Assembly: GCA_964584985.1 (NCBI GenBank)
Contig: CAZPBK010000013.1
Coordinates: 1 to 18,876 of the forward strand
Origin: JABMRF01 sp964584985
GTDB taxonomy: Bacteria > Patescibacteriota > Patescibacteriia > UBA11705 > JABHMO01
Length of the DNA stretch: 18,876 bases
Direction: 5' to 3'
In this document: in pieces, positions 14,415-18,876 of the stretch
Layout: every line of letters begins with the position of its first letter
How positions within the stretch are numbered: position 1 is the stretch's first letter
Program-made: the position numbers and the translations under genes
The notes under the pieces: generated by a model
The model's input: the letters and a program-made list of their open reading frames with translations, nothing else
The model's database searches: none
Told to the model about the DNA's origin: nothing

Positions 14415-14501
14415 TTAACTGACCTTGTTTTTTATCTAAATTTAGATAATTTAATTTTAAACTGCCTGTTTTTCAAAGATTAATACTTATCTTTCCAGAA
14501 C
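14389..14501 (-). ncRNA. Candidate small RNA between mutL and infA
   Basis: A near-consensus promoter (14536-14508) and a terminator-like hairpin (14414-14389) bracket about 113 bases with no ORF. The predicted RNA contains a hairpin AAAGAT/ATCTTT (14494-14475) and a perfect 18-base palindrome (14449-14432). It does not look like SRP RNA, 6S, tmRNA or RNase P RNA. It may equally be a long leader for the infA operon that is attenuated before the second promoter. Confidence 0.4.
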
Positions 14502-14507
14502 AAATCA

Positions 14508-14536
14508 ATTTTACTAAAAAAATCAAGACTTGTCAA
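14508..14536 (-). promoter_or_regulatory. Second promoter between mutL and infA
   Basis: Perfect -35 TTGACA (14536-14531), 17-base spacer, -10 TAAAAT (14513-14508). It lies 32 bases beyond the mutL stop and points toward infA, about 150 bases upstream of the main infA promoter. Confidence 0.7.
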
Positions 14537-14568
14537 ACTTTATAAAAACAACCCCACTTATCCCCAAT

Positions 14569-16419
14569 TCATTTTCGCTTAAATAACTTTTCCAATTCAT
14601 CATAACTGAATTTTATAAAGGTTGGTCGACCATGAACACAAGTGTATTTATTGTCTAATCTTTCCAAATCGGTAATCAAGGCTCGCATTTGCTCCCAAGA
14701 TAAAATATCTCCAAACTTTATCGCGCTTTTACAAGCCATCATTTTTAATATTTTATCCAAAGGTTCTGATATCTTGTTTTCCTCATAAACCGCCCGAGAA
14801 GACTCTGCAACAATACCTAAAACCAATTCCTTAACATCATGTTTGGCCAAAATCTGAGGCAAAGAAGAAACGGCAAAACTGTTTTTCCCAAACTCTTCTA
14901 TTTCAAATCCCAATCTCCTGAAAACCTTTTTATTATTAATAACAGAAGTTGCTTCGGCAGGAGTCAACTCAATATTAACCGGAACCAACATTTTTTGACT
15001 AGCCAAGGATCCCAATGTCCATTGTTTTTTAATTTTTTCATATTCAACCCGCTCTGAACCGGCATGCTGATCGTAAATTTTTATCTCATTATCCGTATAG
15101 ACAACAATGTAAGCTTCCTCCACCTGGCCCATAACCGTAAATTCATCCACAAAAGGCAATTCTTCTTTTTTGTTTTTTTCCAATCCTTCATTAAAACGGT
15201 TTTTTTCAGTTTGGCAAAAACTTTCCGGCGCCGTCTTTTTCTTTAATAGTTCCTCATGTATTTTAAAATCACGAACTGAATCCTTAAAAGTGCTTTGACT
15301 TTTTGATTGGTCATTTTTCAACTGCTTTTGATTAACGGAAAAAAGTTTTTTCTCCATAGGGTTGCTCCCTTTTTCTTGAATAACTTTTTTTACCGGGATA
15401 AATCGTTTGGCCTGATTGTGCTTAACCTCCATATCCAAATCATGTTCATCCAATGCACGCGAAACCACCTGATAAATTGTCTTATAAACCAAACGCGGTT
15501 CGGAAAAGCGAACCTCCATTTTCCTAGGATGCACATTCACATCCACCAAAGACTTATCCAATTTAAGATCCAAAATATATACGGGATAAAGATCCTTGGG
15601 CAAAAGCATACCGTAAGCCTGTTTTATTTGTCTGGAAACTATAAATTCATTAACCGGACGATTGTTTATAAACAAATACTGCAACTTACGATTGTGTCGG
15701 GCAATCTGCGGCAAACCGATATAGCCTTTGACTTTAATGCTATTCAATTCCAAATCAACCGGAATTAAAGATGAGGAAACCTCATTGCCCAAAACATCAC
15801 TAATACGCTGTTCCCGTTTTGCTCCGGGAAAATGATAAACCACTTTTTCGTTGTGAATCAATTGCCATTCCACTGCCGGATAAGCCAAACAATAATTTAA
15901 AAACAAATCAACCACATGATTAAACTCGGTCACCGGGGTTTTTAAATATTTTTTTCTGGCCGGTACATTATAAAAAATATCAGTAACCATTACGCTGGTG
16001 CCGTCCGGCGCTCCAACTTCATTCAGTTCAAAATTATTATCCTTTTTTTTGATTTCCAGCCCGGAAACACTATCCGGTCTTTTGGTGATCAAACTAAAAT
16101 CACTGACCGAAGAAATACTGGCCAGGGCTTCTCCGCGAAACCCCAAAGAATCAATATTAAACAAATCATCAATTTCCTCAATCTTGCTGGTGGTGTGCTG
16201 GTTTAAACAAATCTCAGCATCACTCTTATTCATGCCACAACCATTGTCAGTCACTTTGATTAAATCAATGCCTCCGTTTCTTACTTCAATAACCACCTTG
16301 CTTGACTGAGCATCGAGAGAGTTCTCCACCAATTCTTTAACCACTGAAGCCGGACGCTCCACCACTTCACCGGCGGCAATTTGATTGATTAAATCCTGAG
16401 ATAAAGTTTTTATAGCCAT
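14569..16419 (-). CDS. mutL: DNA mismatch repair protein MutL, endonuclease type
   Basis: 616 aa, full length. The GHKL ATPase is complete: catalytic Glu29 and Mg-binding Asn33 in KELVENSLDA, DNGCGM (58-63), TTSKI and GFRGEAL (93-99), DGTSVMVTDIFYNVPARKKYL. A polar linker (about 335-430) leads to the C-terminal domain with the metal-binding endonuclease motif DQHAGSERVEYE (450-461), ACK at 562-564 and CVHGRP from 594. This marks it as a nicking MutL as in MutH-lacking bacteria, not the E. coli type. It receives the signal from MutS, which is not in this window. It has its own -10 and stands alone between terminators. Confidence 0.97.
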   Translation of the reverse strand: MAIKTLSQDLINQIAAGEVVERPASVVKELVENSLDAQSSKVVIEVRNGGIDLIKVTDNGCGMNKSDAEICLNQHTTSKIEEIDDLFNIDSLGFRGEALASISSVSDFSLITKRPDSVSGLEIKKKDNNFELNEVGAPDGTSVMVTDIFYNVPARKKYLKTPVTEFNHVVDLFLNYCLAYPAVEWQLIHNEKVVYHFPGAKREQRISDVLGNEVSSSLIPVDLELNSIKVKGYIGLPQIARHNRKLQYLFINNRPVNEFIVSRQIKQAYGMLLPKDLYPVYILDLKLDKSLVDVNVHPRKMEVRFSEPRLVYKTIYQVVSRALDEHDLDMEVKHNQAKRFIPVKKVIQEKGSNPMEKKLFSVNQKQLKNDQSKSQSTFKDSVRDFKIHEELLKKKTAPESFCQTEKNRFNEGLEKNKKEELPFVDEFTVMGQVEEAYIVVYTDNEIKIYDQHAGSERVEYEKIKKQWTLGSLASQKMLVPVNIELTPAEATSVINNKKVFRRLGFEIEEFGKNSFAVSSLPQILAKHDVKELVLGIVAESSRAVYEENKISEPLDKILKMMACKSAIKFGDILSWEQMRALITDLERLDNKYTCVHGRPTFIKFSYDELEKLFKRK

Positions 16420-16433
16420 ATTGAAAAATGATT

Positions 16434-16439
16434 ATTATA
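16434..16439 (-). promoter_or_regulatory. -10 box of mutL
   Basis: Perfect TATAAT (16439-16434) 14 bases before the ATG at 16419. No convincing -35 at 16-18 bases upstream, so this is a partial promoter call. The predicted leader is under 10 bases. Confidence 0.5.
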
Positions 16440-16487
16440 TCTTTAATTTAACATTTTTTTTATGACTTTGGCAACTTTAAAATAAAA

Positions 16488-16520
16488 AAACAGAGCCAAC
16501 CTTCCTAGATGACCCTGTTT
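16488..16520 (-). terminator. Intrinsic terminator of the right-edge repeat gene
   Basis: Minus strand AAACAGGG (16520-16513) pairs with CTCTGTTT (16495-16488), 8 bases with one G-T, 17-base loop, followed by seven T (16490-16484) and more T. It separates the large repeat gene from mutL. Confidence 0.75.
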
Positions 16521-16623
16521 AGCTTAAAGTGTAATTTATTAAAACTATTCCTCCTCCATCCGCTTTTTTCAGCTTAAAAACATATTCTTTCAAAACCGAA
16601 AAATCAGAAATAATCAGCTTTAA
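16519..16623 (-). other. In-frame open extension after the stop of the right-edge gene
   Basis: Directly after the TAA at 16626-16624 the same frame stays open for 34 more sense codons to a second TAA (16521-16519). It would encode a plausible mixed sequence including SDFSVLKEYVFKLKKADGGG. The terminator stem starts exactly at that second stop. It may be an eroded C-terminal end of the gene, or chance. Confidence 0.35.
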
Positions 16624-18876
16624 TTATTCAACCAAATCAATTTTTTTAGGTTTATCCGGATTATAAGTTTTAACCCGCTCCCAGTCAATCGGAATAACAC
16701 CTTCAATCTCTCCAGTCTCTTCATTGAATTGGATAATTGTGTCTTTAATGCGCCAACGTTTATCTATATTTAATTGTTTACGAAACATCTCCGCCAAATC
16801 CTTTAACTTGTCCGCTACTTCTTTCATGATCCTGGAAATTTGTTCCTCTGTAAATTTTTCGCTCTTTTTAAGATACTTTTCAAATTTACGACCTGAGTAT
16901 CCTTCAAGTTTTTCCATAATCAAATAACTGCCGTCCTCTTCTTCTTTGCCCGATAAAAAACCAATAGGCTCTGCGGTCGGCAATCCGGCCTTTTTAGAAG
17001 CTATTAAAATCATAAATTCTTTTCTGGCCTCTTTGGCTTTTCTCAATTCTATTCGTTTGGCTATAACCTCTGTACCGTCTTCCAACTTAAACGACAAAAC
17101 TTCTTCGTCCGGATATTCTCCCTCTTTTTCCCCACCCTTAAGCAAAACCCCTTTTTCTTTAAAATACTTCTTGGGATCCTTAACAAAATCCTCCGGTAAA
17201 ACCTCTGCATAATCCCGCTGAATACGAATACGAAAATCTTCTGAATCATAGTTTACAGTCTCCGGTGGCCCAAACTCCAATCTTTCTTTAATCATATAAT
17301 GTCGAGCAATGGCCTGTTTAACCAGCATAAAATAAAACTGTTCTTTTGGAGGAGCCGGCTCAGCAACATGACGAATTTTTCCGGTCTGTTTATCAATTAT
17401 CAATCCTTCAGCAGTATCCTCGGTCTTGGCATTATGTTCAATATAATTAACAATAGAGTCTCTGGCATTTTCCGATACACCTCTAACTCGGCGTTTGGGG
17501 GTCGGAGCCGAAAGCAATCTGATCCTTTCTTCAATATCATCCTTATAAAAATGCATATAACGCATAATTTGTTCCGGAATAGAACCCGAATATCCGGTAT
17601 CATAAAAAAGCGGATCCATATCAGCTGTTATTCTTTCTTGCTCTAAAAATTTCACTTTTATTTCTCGTTTAAGATTGTCTCTGAAATAGCGAGGATAAAC
17701 CACATATTTGGGATTAATCTCAATAATTTCCCCTTCAGACGCAAGCTTTTCTCTCTTTGCCTTTCCCAATTTTGAACGCCTGGCCGCATCTTGGGCTCGC
17801 CGACCGATATATGTGTAAATACCATCTCGACCCAAATATACTTCCATGGGATATCGCCCTGATTCTCGCCAATTATCAAACTCTTCATACAGTTTGTCGT
17901 AAAGCGGTATATCCATTTTATAAATATTAAGATAGCGCTTGTATCCCTCTTTCAGCATACTGCTGATTAAATCTTTTTGCGAAACAATAACCTCGCTCAA
18001 GTCCTCGTTTTCAAGATTGGCCAATTGCGCCAAATAACGACCAACAAAACTTCTCACATTTGGTAATAAATTATTCATTTTTACCTTACTGTTTTCCGGA
18101 TCAGACAAGGCGAGTTTATCTTCTTCCGGCACAAAGGAACTACTCTTAAATGTCTTAAGAAAATCATTATGCTCCTTTTCAATAACAGAATTAATCTCCT
18201 CTAAAGCCTCAACAGCCTTAGCTGACAGTTCCATTCCCACCTCAACCGGTGTTGCTTGTTTCTTCATCAATCGGCTCAACTCTATGCTTGGCCATATTTT
18301 TGTCCTTCGCAAAACATGTCCTTCATACGGATCCTCCTCCATAAAACCTTCAACTTCACTGTCAGAATCACTTTTTTCATCCGTATCCGACGCTTTTTCG
18401 GTTATTATTTTTTTAACCTCTTTGGAAATTTTTTCAACCCAGTTTTCCTTGACCCAGGCCATAGTCTCCTGTTTTAAACCAACCTTGAATTTCTGAGCAA
18501 CAGAATAGTGTTGCACAGCTTTTACCAAATAATCCTCTACCCATGGTTTATCATAATATTTATCTAAATTTTCAAGAAAATAATCAGCTAAATCAAGATC
18601 TTGAACAAGATTCTCGCCAACTTGCTCAATTACCATTGCATATGTCTTGGGAAATAAGCTTTTAAAATCCTCACTTCCCAAATACTTTACTTTGTGTATA
18701 AGAGAACCAACTTCCAATAATTCAACTACTTCAGCATCAATAGAAGTTATTATCTCTTCCGGCACATTAAATTTATCGCGGATTTCTATAGCCAGATCAA
18801 CCCAACCGTAAGATAAGCTAATAATCATCCCCTGCTTAGCCGCTTCTTGCACCTCGGCAGAGGCTATAACTGAATC
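16624..18876 (-). CDS. Large repeat protein with kinase-like C-terminus (5' end off right edge)
   Basis: At least 750 aa; the frame is open to the edge, so the true start lies outside. Numbering from the in-frame Met at 18852: an RDKFNVP-type helical repeat (1-44, plus residues before the Met), a helical region (45-150), an acidic Asp/Ser/Glu linker (151-175), more helices, then a central block with LGRDGIYTYIGRRAQDAARR (340-359) and FYDTGYSGSIPEQIMRYM (416-433). Residues about 585-742 resemble a protein-kinase/APH-like fold: VIAKR (Lys599), a hinge SYLIMEKLEG and IPIDWE (Asp723) at the metal-binding position, but no normal HxD catalytic loop. Lacking a signal peptide in the visible part, it is probably cytoplasmic. 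Family not recognised; substrate unknown. Confidence 0.8.
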   Translation of the reverse strand, partial: DSVIASAEVQEAAKQGMIISLSYGWVDLAIEIRDKFNVPEEIITSIDAEVVELLEVGSLIHKVKYLGSEDFKSLFPKTYAMVIEQVGENLVQDLDLADYFLENLDKYYDKPWVEDYLVKAVQHYSVAQKFKVGLKQETMAWVKENWVEKISKEVKKIITEKASDTDEKSDSDSEVEGFMEEDPYEGHVLRRTKIWPSIELSRLMKKQATPVEVGMELSAKAVEALEEINSVIEKEHNDFLKTFKSSSFVPEEDKLALSDPENSKVKMNNLLPNVRSFVGRYLAQLANLENEDLSEVIVSQKDLISSMLKEGYKRYLNIYKMDIPLYDKLYEEFDNWRESGRYPMEVYLGRDGIYTYIGRRAQDAARRSKLGKAKREKLASEGEIIEINPKYVVYPRYFRDNLKREIKVKFLEQERITADMDPLFYDTGYSGSIPEQIMRYMHFYKDDIEERIRLLSAPTPKRRVRGVSENARDSIVNYIEHNAKTEDTAEGLIIDKQTGKIRHVAEPAPPKEQFYFMLVKQAIARHYMIKERLEFGPPETVNYDSEDFRIRIQRDYAEVLPEDFVKDPKKYFKEKGVLLKGGEKEGEYPDEEVLSFKLEDGTEVIAKRIELRKAKEARKEFMILIASKKAGLPTAEPIGFLSGKEEEDGSYLIMEKLEGYSGRKFEKYLKKSEKFTEEQISRIMKEVADKLKDLAEMFRKQLNIDKRWRIKDTIIQFNEETGEIEGVIPIDWERVKTYNPDKPKKIDLVE
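18721..18876 (-). repeat. RDKFNVP-type coding repeat (right copy)
   Basis: One full unit plus the end of a preceding one, in the same register as the left-edge gene. Bases 18831-18876 equal 118-163. The unit after it diverges (LSYGWVDLAIEIRDKFNVPE), so the array degenerates toward the helical region. Confidence 0.85.

Noticed and set aside
15307..15768. A 153-codon plus-strand ORF
   Set aside because: Lies inside the conserved ATPase-domain part of mutL on the other strand and shows no domain features.
488..16419. Alternative genetic code with UGA as glycine, as in some CPR lineages
   Set aside because: TGA works as the natural stop for mutL, the flippase and the L,D-transpeptidase, and no conserved gene contains an internal TGA.
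1..18876. The window as a closed circle, because both ends carry the same repeat
   Set aside because: Joining base 18876 directly to base 1 puts the left gene into a stop (T followed by GA) and the 46-base match is internal (118-163), not at the left end. Essential ribosomal genes also argue against an 18.9 kb replicon.

Overview
The window looks like chromosomal DNA from a small-genome bacterium of the Patescibacteria/CPR radiation, probably the Parcubacteria side. That lineage call is inference. The grounds are strong AT-richness, tightly packed genes, near-absence of Shine-Dalgarno sequences, a UMP kinase of the archaeal-type subfamily, reduced or tailed ribosomal proteins (L13 of 116 aa; Lys/Glu-rich N-terminal tails on L7/L12, S9 and S11), an RNA polymerase alpha subunit of only 233 aa, and several unrecognised proteins. 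The standard code (TAA/TGA/TAG stops) fits all genes. No tRNA, rRNA, insertion sequence or CRISPR array was seen.

Layout. (1) 1-346: the start of a minus-strand gene made of short tandem helical repeats, running off the left edge. (2) 488-2510: a two-gene minus-strand unit, a winged-helix protein followed by a secreted L,D-transpeptidase with a beta-propeller-like region. (3) 2609-4789: the only plus-strand gene, a single-pass membrane protein with a degenerate PP2C-like N-terminus and a propeller-like C-terminus; its promoter is interleaved with that of the winged-helix gene. A bidirectional terminator follows. (4) 4840-6091: rplJ-rplL behind a near-consensus promoter and an L10-leader-type attenuator. 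(5) 6137-10181: an envelope operon, lipid-linked glycan flippase, PgeF-like protein, GT4 glycosyltransferase and UMP kinase. (6) 10183-14386: the alpha operon in classical order infA-rpmJ-rpsM-rpsK-rpsD-rpoA-rplQ-rplM-rpsI, with a strong promoter, an internal attenuator-like hairpin, a structured spacer before rpoA and a strong terminator. (7) 14387-14536: an upstream promoter and terminator pair that may define a small RNA. (8) 14569-16439: mutL of the endonuclease type. (9) 16484-18876: the C-terminal part of a large repeat protein with a kinase-like end, running off the right edge.

The genes mostly serve translation, transcription and cell-envelope construction. The least explained material is at the two edges: both partial genes carry the same RDKFNVP-type repeat and share 46 identical bases, so they are close paralogues or two pieces of one repetitive locus. 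Other points of interest are the alpha subunit lacking its C-terminal domain, the L10 leader, the possible RNA switch before rpoA, and the membrane protein whose PP2C-like domain has lost its metal ligands.
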